DNA of 64,000 nt. Source: Microvirga sp. VF16. Lineage in GTDB: Bacteria > Pseudomonadota > Alphaproteobacteria > Rhizobiales > Beijerinckiaceae. The stretch covers positions 62,001-126,000 of the forward strand of contig NZ_CP069354.1 in assembly GCF_016864375.1 (NCBI RefSeq), read 5' to 3'. Both the position numbers and the translations under genes were made by a program. This document shows positions 8,137 through 16,021 of this stretch, piece after piece (within the stretch, counting starts at the first letter, position 1; the number at the start of each line of letters is the position of its first letter). Under the pieces are notes generated by a model. The model saw nothing but the letters and a program-made list of their open reading frames with translations, had not been told where the DNA came from and did no database searches.

Positions 8137-10033
8137 ATTCCGGGATCGCATCTTCGAACACCTGCTCGGCCAGGACACGATCGCCATTCGCGATGGCGCG
8201 GTTGAGGATCTGCAGCCACTGATCGACCCGGTCGCGGTCTGCGAAGATGGGCTTGGCCGCCATCACGCCGTCGATGCCGATCTCGGTGCGGGGCTCCTCG
8301 CGGGCGAAGAGGATCTCGTGCAGCCGCTCGCCGGGGCGCGTGCCGGTGACGGAAATCTCGATGTCCTCGCCGGGCTCGTAGCCGGCAAGCCGGATCATGC
8401 GCTCGGCCAGCTCATAGATGCGCACCGGTTGGCCCATCTTGAGCACGTAGACCGAGGCGCGCTCGTCGCCGTTGGTGCGCTCCGTGACGGCGCGGCTCTC
8501 CTCCGCATGGGAGGCGGAGGTGAGCACCAGATCCGCCGCCTCGCGGGTGGTCATGAAGTAGCGCACCATGTCCGGGTGAGTCACCGTAAGCGGCCCGCCG
8601 CGGGCGATCTGCGCCTTGAACTTCGGCACCACGGAACCGACCGAACCCAGCACGTTGCCGAAGCGCACGGCGATGATGCGGGTGGCACCGTTGCGGCCCA
8701 TGAACTCGGCATCGAGCGCCTGTCCGTACATCTCGGCGAAGCGCTTGGTGGCGCCGAGCATGGAGACCGGATCGATGGCCTTGTCGGTGGAGATCATGAC
8801 GATGGTGTCGGCACCGGCCTCCACCGCCGCATCGGACACATTCACCGAGCCGAAGACGTTGGTCTTGATCCCTTCCGTCCAGTTCTTTTCGAGATAGGGG
8901 ACGTGCTTGAGGGCGGCCGCGTGAAAGACCACCTCGGGCTGGAACTCGTTCATCACCTCACGCACACGCTCCCGGTCGCGCACATCGGCGATGACGCCAT
9001 CCACGTTGGTGTCGCTCGAGAGCAGCGTCGGGTTTTCCAGGATATGATGCAGGGACGGCTCGGAGCTTTCCAGGATCAGCAGGTCGCTGGCGCCGAAGGC
9101 GACGACGCGGGTGCAGATCTCCGATCCGATCGAGCCGCCGCCGCCCGTGACCAGCACGCGCTTGCCGCGGATGAAGTTTTCGAGACGCTGCCGATTGATC
9201 TGCACCGTGGGACGCAGGAGCAGGTCCTCGATCTCCAGCGGCGCCAGCTCGGCATCGCGCATGCCCTCGCCGAGGCTCGTGACCCGCACCAGCGGCAGGC
9301 CGAGGCGGCGGGCGCGGGCGAGCAGCATGTCGGGGTGCGCCTCCGGCATCAGGGCGCTCGGCGTCGCCAGCAGGCGACGGATCGGCGTGCCGCGCTCGTG
9401 GAAATCCTGGATGACCTGGTCGAGATCGTTGAACGTGCCCAGAACCGGAACGCCGCGCATCGATTGCCCGAGATCGTCGGTGCGCCAGGACAGGATGCCC
9501 TTGGGCTGCGTCTTCTTGACCGTGCCGGCCTCGATGGCGCGCAGGATCACCTCGATGTCGCTGCCGCGCCCGAGCAGCAGGGTCGGCGTGCTGGCGTCGC
9601 GCTGCAGGGTATGGCGCGAGCGGGCATATTTCATGTAGCGGAAGGCCAGCCTGGGGCCGCCCAGCAGGAACATCTGGATCAGCCAGTAGAGGGCGATCGT
9701 GATCTTGCCGAAGAAGAAGGTGCCCCTCAGCTGCGGCGAGACGAGAATGTAGTCCACCACCAGCAGGGTGACCGCCAGGATGGTCGCGGCCCGGAAGATG
9801 TTGAACAGGTCCGGCAGGGACGCGAAGCGCCACTTGGACTTGTAGAGCTGGGAGAACCAGTAGACCACGCCGGCAAAGGCGATGAAGGGCGGCAGAAAGA
9901 CCGGCAGATGAGCAAGGCGCTCATTCAGGAACGGACCTTCGAAGCGCACGTAAAAGGTCGCGACGACGGCCACACCCGTCATCACGAGATCATGCACAAC
10001 GATAAGCGCTTTCTTGAGACCCTGCTGATTCAT
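8069..10033 (-). CDS. Membrane nucleoside-diphosphate-sugar dehydratase/epimerase (FlaA1/CapD/WbpM family)
   Basis: A 654-residue protein: four N-terminal membrane segments (residues ~10-120), a first nucleotide-binding-like domain, then a catalytic SDR domain with VTGGGGSIGSE near residue 290 and STDKAIDPVSMLGATK. The usual Tyr of YxxxK is replaced by Met in this MLGATK phrase, which is the hallmark of the large FlaA1/WbpM group. These enzymes remove the 4,6 elements of water from UDP-GlcNAc at the inner membrane. I prefer the start at 10033 (MNQQGLKKAL), with AAGG just upstream; an in-frame ATG at 10075 would add 14 residues. It converges on the SDR gene with a 68-bp overlap. Confidence 0.88.
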   Translation of the reverse strand: MNQQGLKKALIVVHDLVMTGVAVVATFYVRFEGPFLNERLAHLPVFLPPFIAFAGVVYWFSQLYKSKWRFASLPDLFNIFRAATILAVTLLVVDYILVSPQLRGTFFFGKITIALYWLIQMFLLGGPRLAFRYMKYARSRHTLQRDASTPTLLLGRGSDIEVILRAIEAGTVKKTQPKGILSWRTDDLGQSMRGVPVLGTFNDLDQVIQDFHERGTPIRRLLATPSALMPEAHPDMLLARARRLGLPLVRVTSLGEGMRDAELAPLEIEDLLLRPTVQINRQRLENFIRGKRVLVTGGGGSIGSEICTRVVAFGASDLLILESSEPSLHHILENPTLLSSDTNVDGVIADVRDRERVREVMNEFQPEVVFHAAALKHVPYLEKNWTEGIKTNVFGSVNVSDAAVEAGADTIVMISTDKAIDPVSMLGATKRFAEMYGQALDAEFMGRNGATRIIAVRFGNVLGSVGSVVPKFKAQIARGGPLTVTHPDMVRYFMTTREAADLVLTSASHAEESRAVTERTNGDERASVYVLKMGQPVRIYELAERMIRLAGYEPGEDIEISVTGTRPGERLHEILFAREEPRTEIGIDGVMAAKPIFADRDRVDQWLQILNRAIANGDRVLAEQVFEDAIPEFKRRTPAPQPAVPVQQVRLASN

Positions 10034-10129
10034 AACCTTGCCATACCCCAGCCCCGGGGTATCGGCTGGGCTCATGCCTTTGTCAATGTAAGACCATCAC
10101 AGGCGGCATGCGCGCAAATGCCATCGTCA

Positions 10130-10247
10130 GAGCATCGGATGGATCCCAAAAGTGCAAATCCACTTTTGGGATCCATCCGATGCTCATTTTTGACTGGCGC
10201 ATCGTTCGGAGCGGAAAACCGGAACCACTTTTCCGCACGATGCGCTA
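10130..10247. repeat. Dispersed inverted repeats, double copy
   Basis: A 25-bp perfect inverted repeat (arms 10130-10154 and 10161-10185, beginning GAGCATCGGATGGATCCC) is followed by a second imperfect one at 10198-10246 (GCGCATCGT to ACGATGCGC). The right edge, read on the minus strand as TAGCGCATCGTGCGG, provides the stop codon of the ATPase gene that follows. As RNA the first arm pair would form a very stable hairpin. Confidence 0.8.
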
Positions 10248-11027
10248 TGCATCCGGCAGGGGGCTTTCCGCCACCACCACGAGACCGCCCGTCTGCCCCA
10301 GAACCCGCGCCCGGATGCCGAAGATCTCCGCGAGCCGGGCCTCGGTCAGAACCGTCTCCGGCGGCCCGAAGGCTGCGATCTTTCCCTGATTCAGCAACAC
10401 GATATCGTCGGCGAAGCGGGCAGCGAGCGTCAGGTCGTGCATGATGGCGACCACCGTCGCGCCCGCCCGGGCCCGGGCCTTCAGGACATCGAGCACGACG
10501 AGCTGATGGCGCGGATCGAGCGCCGCAACGGGCTCGTCGACCAAAAGCACCGGCGCCTGCGTCGCGAGAGCGCGGGCGAGCAGCACCCTGGCACGCTCGC
10601 CGCCGGATAGTGCCGTGGCCGGCCTGTGCGCGAAGCCCTGCAGTCCGACCGACTGGAGCGCCACAGCGACGGCCTCCCGGCCGGCATTCGACAGGCCGTC
10701 AGGCGTTTCCCCATGGGGCAGGCGGCCGAGGGCGACGACGCTTGCCACCGGCAGCGGCCAGGCCACGCTGCCACCCTGGGGCAGATAGGCGATGGAGCGC
10801 GCCCGCTCCGAGGCGCGCATCTTGGCAAGAGACATATCGTCCAGGCTGACATCGCCTTGTGCAGGCTCCGCCAGCCCGGCCAAGCTTCGCAGCAGGGTCG
10901 TCTTGCCGGCGCCGTTGGGACCGATGATCACCGTAAGCCGTCCCGGCTCCAGGGACAGGTCGATCCGATCGAGGGCGCGGCGGGCCCCCAGGTTCACCAT
11001 CAGGGAGCGGGCCTTTAGACGCATCAT
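10245..11027 (-). CDS. Iron/heme-type ABC transporter ATP-binding protein (HmuV/FecE-like)
   Basis: About 260 residues. Walker A is GPNGAGKTT near residue 37, signature LSGGERARVLLARAL, Walker B VLLVDEPVAALD, and the switch histidine is in IMHDLTLAARF. It belongs to the family that powers uptake of heme, ferric siderophores or cobalamin through FecCD permeases. The start at 11027 overlaps the permease stop (ATGA), so the two are translationally coupled. The gene ends in a repeat that supplies its TAG stop. No binding protein accompanies this pair, unlike the complete hmu operon at 32.8 kb. Confidence 0.88.
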   Translation of the reverse strand: MMRLKARSLMVNLGARRALDRIDLSLEPGRLTVIIGPNGAGKTTLLRSLAGLAEPAQGDVSLDDMSLAKMRASERARSIAYLPQGGSVAWPLPVASVVALGRLPHGETPDGLSNAGREAVAVALQSVGLQGFAHRPATALSGGERARVLLARALATQAPVLLVDEPVAALDPRHQLVVLDVLKARARAGATVVAIMHDLTLAARFADDIVLLNQGKIAAFGPPETVLTEARLAEIFGIRARVLGQTGGLVVVAESPLPDA

Positions 11028-12028
11028 GCCGGCGTCTCCACCAGTTCCGCCTTGCGCCGGGCAATGACCCAGAGGAAGAACGGAACGCCGAGTAGGGCCG
11101 TGAGCACGCCGATCTTGATCTCCGCGCTCGACGGGATGAGCCGCACGGCGATATCGGCCGCGAGCAGCAGGGCTGCCCCAGCGAGTCCTGCCGGCACGAG
11201 GGTGCGGGCCGGATCGTAGCCCACGAAGGGCCGCACGAGATGGGGCACGACCAGGCCGACGAAGCCGATGGACCCGGCCACCGCCACCGAGGCTCCCGTG
11301 CCGATGGCGGCGCCCGCGACGATCAGGCCCCGCAGGAGCGGCACGTTGATCCCGAGACTCTGCGCCGTGTCCTCGCCGAGCGCCAATGCCCGCAGGCCCG
11401 ACGAGGCCGAGAGGAGCAGGATGGAGGCGAGGAGAATGAAGGGCGTGGCCAGTACCACATGGATCATGGACCGGTCCTCGAAGGAGCCGAGAAGCCAGAA
11501 CACGATCTCCGTCACCGCGAAGGGATTGGGCGAGAGGCTGATGGCGAGCGACGTGCCGGCCCCCGCCAGGCTGCCGACCGCGAGGCCGGCGAGAACCAGC
11601 ACCACGATGGTGGCGCTTCGTCCCGCCACCGCCACGACCAGGGCGATGGACAGGAGCGCTCCCGCAATCGCCGCGAAAGGCAGGACCCAGGACAGGGTGC
11701 CGATCAACCCGGAATAGATCACGAGCACCGCCCCGAAGGCCGCCGCCTGCGGCGCGCCGAACACCGCCGTATCGGCGAGCGGATTGCGCAGCAGGCCCTG
11801 CAGCCCCGCCCCCGAGAGACCGAAGATCCAGCCGATCAGCAGAGCAAGGAGCGTGCGTGGCAGGCGGATCTCCCGCACCACGATGCTCGCCGCCCCCTGA
11901 TCCGCCACGAGCGCCTTCAGCGCCACGGGCACCGTGATCGGCGCCGGACCGATGACGAGGGACGCGATGCTCAAAGCGCCGATGAAGGCGATCAGACCGA
12001 GGAGGAGGGGCGACCGGGCGAGGGACAT
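11024..12028 (-). CDS. FecCD-family ABC transporter permease
   Basis: A 334-residue permease starting at ATG 12028 (MSLARSPLLLG). The conserved LRNPLADTAVFG and GFVGLVVPHLVR segments and about nine or ten hydrophobic spans mark the BtuC/FecD/HmuU family of the inner membrane. A GTG at 12085 would add 19 polar residues and is less likely. Its ATPase overlaps its end by 4 bp. The substrate cannot be told from sequence alone (siderophore, heme or cobalamin). No periplasmic binding protein is seen upstream, where a gene-free region of about 770 bp follows. Confidence 0.87.
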   Translation of the reverse strand: MSLARSPLLLGLIAFIGALSIASLVIGPAPITVPVALKALVADQGAASIVVREIRLPRTLLALLIGWIFGLSGAGLQGLLRNPLADTAVFGAPQAAAFGAVLVIYSGLIGTLSWVLPFAAIAGALLSIALVVAVAGRSATIVVLVLAGLAVGSLAGAGTSLAISLSPNPFAVTEIVFWLLGSFEDRSMIHVVLATPFILLASILLLSASSGLRALALGEDTAQSLGINVPLLRGLIVAGAAIGTGASVAVAGSIGFVGLVVPHLVRPFVGYDPARTLVPAGLAGAALLLAADIAVRLIPSSAEIKIGVLTALLGVPFFLWVIARRKAELVETPA

Positions 12029-12187
12029 GGATACGATTTCGTTGCTCTCGTCGATAGAGCATGAAACGCGGAGATGACAAAGCACCCCACCTCGCGTCGT
12101 CTCCGGACGCCAGAGGCGATCCGAGATCGTTGCACGCGTATAGCGCCTCTCCCTCTCCCACTCGATAGGAGGGAGAACACTTTGCTC

Positions 12188-12225
12188 TCCACCGTCATCA
12201 CCGGCCTCGTGCCGGTGATCCCGAT
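12188..12225. repeat. Second intergenic repeat family (CACCGGC...GCCGGTG hairpin)
   Basis: The sequence reads GTCATCACCGGCCTCGTGCC followed by GGTGATCCCGAT, a hairpin with arms CACCGGC/GCCGGTG. A diverged copy (GTCATCGCGGGCTTTGTGCT then GGTGATCCCGAT) is at 35640. Confidence 0.5.
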
Positions 12226-12333
12226 GCGGGGGAGCGCGGCGCCTCTTTAAAGCGGGATGGCCGGGACAGGCCCGGCCATGACGTCGGGGAGAGGACCGGC
12301 CGAGCGGAGTAATGCTATGTTCTCATTTTGTTC

Positions 12334-12362
12334 TTGACAATGATCCTGATCTTGGCTATATC
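12334..12362 (+). promoter_or_regulatory. Perfect consensus sigma70-type promoter
   Basis: TTGACA at 12334-12339 and TATAAT at 12357-12362 are separated by exactly 17 bp, with a T-rich stretch just upstream. Full consensus is rare in GC-rich alphaproteobacteria and suggests strong constitutive transcription. Transcription would begin near 12369, over 420 bp before the next start codon. Confidence 0.7.
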
Positions 12363-12368
12363 ATTGCG

Positions 12369-12604
12369 TAGATCTGCTCCTATCGAGGGGCGCGCTCGCG
12401 AGGCGTCGCAGTGTGGGAGCAGGCACGGTCCCGTGGCTGAGGTGACGCAGCCTCATTCGACGGGAGGCCCAGGATGCTGGGTTGGTAGTCGGGATCGGTC
12501 GCAGGCCGCCGTCGCGCAGACGGTCACCGCCTGCGGCGGTCGACTGAGCCGGCCTCTCCTGTCCGCCTAAAAGAGCCGTGCGCGAAGAGGCAGTTCGGCT
12601 CTTC
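12369..12604 (+). ncRNA. Candidate structured small RNA or long leader
   Basis: Downstream of the perfect promoter no convincing reading frame exists, but the RNA would fold into a series of hairpins: CTGCTCC/GGGAGCAG, CCCGT/ACGGG enclosing TGAGG/CCTCA, CCCAG/CTGGG with a GATG loop, CGCAGGC/GCCTGCG enclosing CCGTC/GACGG, and AAGAGCCG/CGGCTCTT at 12572-12604. I could not match it to 6S, RNase P, SRP, tmRNA or a known riboswitch by eye. It may be an independent small RNA or the 5' leader of the aminotransferase gene. The ends are estimates. Confidence 0.35.
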
Positions 12605-12666
12605 CATCCCACACCAGCGCATATCGAGCCGGGCTGCCTGTCGCGCCACCCTCGATTGCCTCAAAG

Positions 12667-12694
12667 GCTCGGAGCTTAAAACGGCTCCGAGCCC
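12667..12694 (+). terminator. Strong hairpin, possible terminator of the candidate RNA
   Basis: The arms GGCTCGGAGC and GCTCCGAGCC are perfectly paired over 10 bp around an 8-base A-rich loop. The following tract is only moderately T-rich, so intrinsic termination is likely but not certain. It lies 100 bp before the aminotransferase start. Confidence 0.45.
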
Positions 12695-12795
12695 GAAGGT
12701 GCTTGTCTTTTCTGGATGAATGCCGGTTCGATCTCCCACAACTCCGTGATACGAAGCACCTCGACGCCACGACGATCCATCAACGAGAGAGCGGC

Positions 12796-13950
12796 ATGAA
12801 CCGACTGTTTGCCAACCTGCCCACTACCGTCTTCGAAGTCATGTCGAGCCTCGCCCGGGAGACCGGTGCGATCAATCTCGGCCAGGGCTTCCCGGATGAT
12901 CCCGGTCCCGAGGACGTGCGGCGGGCGGCGGCGGATGCGGTGCTGAATGGCTATAATCAGTACCCGTCGATGATGGGTATCCCGGAACTGCGCTCTGCGA
13001 TTGCCACCCATTACAAGCATTGGCAGGGCGTCGACCTCGACGCGACCACGGAAGTGATGGTGACGTCAGGCGCAACCGAAGCGCTCGCGGGCGCGATCCT
13101 CGGCATCGTCGAGCCGGGCGATGAGGTGGTGCTGTTCGAGCCCATGTACGACGCCTATCTGCCCCTCGTGCGGCTCGCCGGCGGCGTGCCGAAATTCGTG
13201 ACGCTTCAGCCGCCGCATTTCCGCCTGACGGAGGAGGCGCTCGCCAAGGCTTTCTCGCCCAGAACCAAGGCGGTGGTGTTCAACAATCCGCTCAACCCGA
13301 CCGCGACCGTGTTCTCGAACGAGGACTTGAATCTTCTCGCCGCGTTCTGCCGCAAGTTCGACGCCATCGCGATCTCGGACGAGGTCTGGGAGCACGTCGT
13401 CTTCGACGGCCACAAGCATCAGCCAGTGCTGGGACTCGAAGGCATGCGCGACCGCTCGGTGAAGATCGGCTCGGCCGGAAAAATCTTCAGCCTCACCGGC
13501 TGGAAGGTCGGCTTCGTGGCGGCCGCGCCGCATATCATGAAGGTGCTGGCGAAATCACACCAGTTCCTCACCTTCACCACCGCGCCGAACCTGCAAGCCG
13601 CGGTGGCCTACGGCCTTGCGAAGGACGACGCCTATTTCGAGGACATGCGCAAAAATTTCGCCCGCAGCCGCGACCGATTCAGTGATGGATTGCGGACGTT
13701 GGGCTTCGACGTGATCCCGAGCCAGGGCACCTATTTCGTCAACATCGACATCGCACCTCTGGGCGAGACCGACGATGTCGCCTTCTGCCGCCGCCTCGTC
13801 ACGGAGCACGGCGTCGCGGCGATCCCGGTCTCGGCCTTCTATGCCGAAGGCGCGGTCAAGAATGTGGTCCGCTTCTGCTTCGCCAAGAAAGATTCGACGC
13901 TCGATGCCGGGCTGGAGCGGCTGGCGAAGGCGATCAGAAAGGCCGCCTAA
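12796..13950 (+). CDS. PLP-dependent class I/II aminotransferase
   Basis: A 384-residue fold-type I aminotransferase. ATG 12796 follows GAGAGAG and gives the usual N-terminus (MNRLFANLPTTVFEVMSS...). Visible landmarks are NLGQGFPDDPGPE, the TSGATEALAGAI cofactor-phosphate segment, NNPLNPTATVF, SDEVWEHV, and the PLP lysine in SAGKIFSLTGWKVG. This set resembles the kynurenine/methionine aminotransferase (YbdL-like) group, but substrate preference cannot be fixed from sequence. It lies downstream of the candidate RNA and may share its promoter. Confidence 0.87.
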   Translation: MNRLFANLPTTVFEVMSSLARETGAINLGQGFPDDPGPEDVRRAAADAVLNGYNQYPSMMGIPELRSAIATHYKHWQGVDLDATTEVMVTSGATEALAGAILGIVEPGDEVVLFEPMYDAYLPLVRLAGGVPKFVTLQPPHFRLTEEALAKAFSPRTKAVVFNNPLNPTATVFSNEDLNLLAAFCRKFDAIAISDEVWEHVVFDGHKHQPVLGLEGMRDRSVKIGSAGKIFSLTGWKVGFVAAAPHIMKVLAKSHQFLTFTTAPNLQAAVAYGLAKDDAYFEDMRKNFARSRDRFSDGLRTLGFDVIPSQGTYFVNIDIAPLGETDDVAFCRRLVTEHGVAAIPVSAFYAEGAVKNVVRFCFAKKDSTLDAGLERLAKAIRKAA

Positions 13951-14049
13951 AATCCGTCTGGCCTGCCAACAACTTGGACATTGTTTCTTTGCTCAGAATT
14001 TCCTAGCCTGCCCCTGTTGTCACTCGCTCTTGAGGAGTTCCCACCCCTG

Positions 14050-15138
14050 ATGTTCCGTCTTCTCGCTTCGGTTGCTTTAGGCCTCGGCCTTGTCACCGCC
14101 GCCACCGCCCAGGAGCGTGTGGTCAACGTCTATAACTGGTCCGATTACGTGGATCCGAAGGCGCTGGACGAGTTCACGAAGCAGACCGGCATCAAGGTGG
14201 TCTACGACACCTACGACAACAACGAGATCGTCGAGACCAAGCTGCTCGCCGGCAAGTCCGGCTATGATATCGTCGTGCCCTCAGGCCCCTTCGTGCAGCG
14301 CCTGATCGGCGCCAAGGTGTTCCAGAAGCTCGACAAGGCCAAGCTGCCGAACCTCGCCAATCAATGGCCGGAGGTAACGCAGCGTCTCGCCGTGTTCGAC
14401 CCCGGCAACCAATATGCCGTCAATTACATGTGGGGCACCACCGGCATCGGCATCAACGTGAAGAAGGTGAAGGAGATTCTCGGGGCCGACATGCCGCTCA
14501 ACACCTGGGACCTGGTGCTGAAGCCGGAGATTTCGTCGAAGCTGAAGGCCTGCGGCATCTACATGCTGGACAGCCCCGAGGACCTCTTCCCCGGCGTGCT
14601 GGCCTATCTCGGCCTCAATCCGGATTCGAAGCGCGTCGAAGATCTGAACAAGGCGGGCGATGCCCTGTTCCGCGTCCGCGGCAACATCCAGAAGTTCCAC
14701 TCGTCTGAGTACATCAACGCGCTCGCCAACGGCGACATCTGCGTGGCGGTGGGCTATTCGGGCGACATGATCCAGGCCAAGAGCCGCGCCGAAGAAGCCA
14801 AGAACGGCGTCGAGGTCGGCTATGTCATCCCGCGCGAAGGCGCGCTGATGTGGTTCGACAGCTTCGTGATCCCGGCGGATGCCAAGAATGCCGCCGAGGC
14901 GCATGAATTCATCAACTTCATGCTGCGTCCCGAGATCGCCGCCATGAACACGAACTTCGTGTCCTATGCCTCGGGCAATCTCGCCGCCAAGCAGCATATC
15001 GACAAGGCGATCCTCGACAATCCCGGCATCTATCCGGACGAGGCCACGATGAAGCGCCTCTTCACCAACACAGCCTATGACGAGCGCTCGCAGCGTACCG
15101 TCACCCGGCTCTGGACCCGCGTGAAGACTGGTCGTTAA
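14050..15138 (+). CDS. Periplasmic polyamine (spermidine/putrescine)-type binding protein
   Basis: A 362-residue solute-binding protein of the PotD/PotF group. ATG 14050 follows TGAGGAG and opens a signal peptide (MFRLLASVALGLGLVTAATA, then QERV). The mature start VVNVYNWSDYVDP and the phrases YDTYDNNEIVETKLLAGKSG and NYMWGTTGIGIN are typical of putrescine-binding PotF. It would deliver polyamine to an inner-membrane ABC transporter, but no PotG/H/I genes are in the window, so the partner is elsewhere. A strong intrinsic terminator follows. Confidence 0.88.
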   Translation: MFRLLASVALGLGLVTAATAQERVVNVYNWSDYVDPKALDEFTKQTGIKVVYDTYDNNEIVETKLLAGKSGYDIVVPSGPFVQRLIGAKVFQKLDKAKLPNLANQWPEVTQRLAVFDPGNQYAVNYMWGTTGIGINVKKVKEILGADMPLNTWDLVLKPEISSKLKACGIYMLDSPEDLFPGVLAYLGLNPDSKRVEDLNKAGDALFRVRGNIQKFHSSEYINALANGDICVAVGYSGDMIQAKSRAEEAKNGVEVGYVIPREGALMWFDSFVIPADAKNAAEAHEFINFMLRPEIAAMNTNFVSYASGNLAAKQHIDKAILDNPGIYPDEATMKRLFTNTAYDERSQRTVTRLWTRVKTGR

Positions 15139-15180
15139 TCCGCCGCTCAGGTTTGCCTTGGCATTGTCCCGATGCCCTGA

Positions 15181-15209
15181 AAGCTCCGCCTACGGGCGGA
15201 GCTTTTTTT
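15181..15209 (+). terminator. Rho-independent terminator
   Basis: The stem AAGCTCCGCC / GGCGGAGCTT has a TACG tetraloop and is followed by a run of T. It ends the polyamine-binding-protein transcript just before the SIMPL gene. Confidence 0.85.
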
Positions 15210-15230
15210 ATGTAAGAAGGACGTTTCGTC

Positions 15231-15953
15231 ATGCGCCTTGCCGTTGCCGCCGCTCTCGTTGCCTTGAGTATCGCCTCCCCGGCGCTCGCCCAGACCCCGA
15301 CGCCGCGCCAGCCGACGATCAGCGTGATGGGAACCGGTGAGGCGGAGCTGAAGCCGGACTTCGCCCGCATCCACGTGACCGTGGCGACGCAGGCCGAGAC
15401 CGTGGCCCAGGCGACCAGCGCCAATAATACGGCGACGGAGCGGGTTCTCGCCCGCATCCAGAGCCTTGGCATCAAGAAGGAGGACATCCGGACCGCCAAC
15501 TTCCAGGTCTTCCAGACGCCGCAGCAGGTTGGACCGGACGGCAAGGAAGTGAAGACCCCGAAATTCTCGGCCAACCATCAGCTCCGGATCACCACCCGCG
15601 ACCTCGACGGCGTCGGACGCCTCGCCGGCGAGATCCTGGCCAGTGGCGACATGACCTTCCAGTCGGTCACCTTCGGCCTCGACAAGCAGGAAGAGGGTGG
15701 CGACAAGGCCCGCGAGGCAGCCGTGCGCGACGCCCGCCGTCAGGCGGAGATCTATGCGGCGGCTGCCGGCGTCTCCTTGGGCCGCCTTCTGGAGATCAGA
15801 GACGGCTCGGCCCAGCCTTTCGAGCCGCAGCCCGACATGCGCATGTCCATGGCGATGGCCAAGGGCGCCGAGTCGGTTCCGATCGTCCCGCCGGCCACGA
15901 TCCGCTACACGGCCAATGTCCAGCTCGTCTGGGAGATGGCGCAGAAGCCTTGA
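15231..15953 (+). CDS. SIMPL (DUF541) domain periplasmic protein
   Basis: 240 residues with a signal peptide (MRLAVAAALVALSIASPALA, then QTPTP). The mature part is one SIMPL/DUF541 domain: an ISVMGTGEAELKPDFA start, the NNTATERVLARIQSLGI helix, a segment like VTFGLDKQEE, and the C-terminal VVPPATIRYTANVQLVWE-type strand. The ATG follows AGAAGGACG. Members are periplasmic or outer-membrane proteins (YggE-like) tied to oxidative stress tolerance in E. coli; the biochemical activity is unknown. It follows a terminator, so it has its own promoter. Confidence 0.85.
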   Translation: MRLAVAAALVALSIASPALAQTPTPRQPTISVMGTGEAELKPDFARIHVTVATQAETVAQATSANNTATERVLARIQSLGIKKEDIRTANFQVFQTPQQVGPDGKEVKTPKFSANHQLRITTRDLDGVGRLAGEILASGDMTFQSVTFGLDKQEEGGDKAREAAVRDARRQAEIYAAAAGVSLGRLLEIRDGSAQPFEPQPDMRMSMAMAKGAESVPIVPPATIRYTANVQLVWEMAQKP

Positions 15954-16021
15954 GGCGGCCTTAGCTCTCCTCCCTCTTGCGGGGAGGGAAATAGCGCTCG
16001 CGTCCGGCAACGCCCGATTGC

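Noticed and set aside
8090..10444. A 784-residue open frame on the plus strand opposite the dehydratase gene
   Set aside because: It is the antisense shadow of a GC-rich gene: rich in Arg, Gly, Asp and His, no family resemblance, and it runs through the repeats.
10245..12161. One long minus-strand frame of 638 residues covering both the ATPase and the permease region
   Set aside because: Only its C-terminal 260 residues are meaningful (the ATPase); the N-terminal part is out of frame with the FecCD permease, which is coded in another frame.
12369..12700. Cobalamin riboswitch, 6S, RNase P, SRP or tmRNA
   Set aside because: None of the conserved core words of these families was found by eye, so the RNA is left unassigned.
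12725..12750. GGTTCGATCTCC, like a tRNA T-loop
   Set aside because: No acceptor, D or anticodon arm can be built around it.
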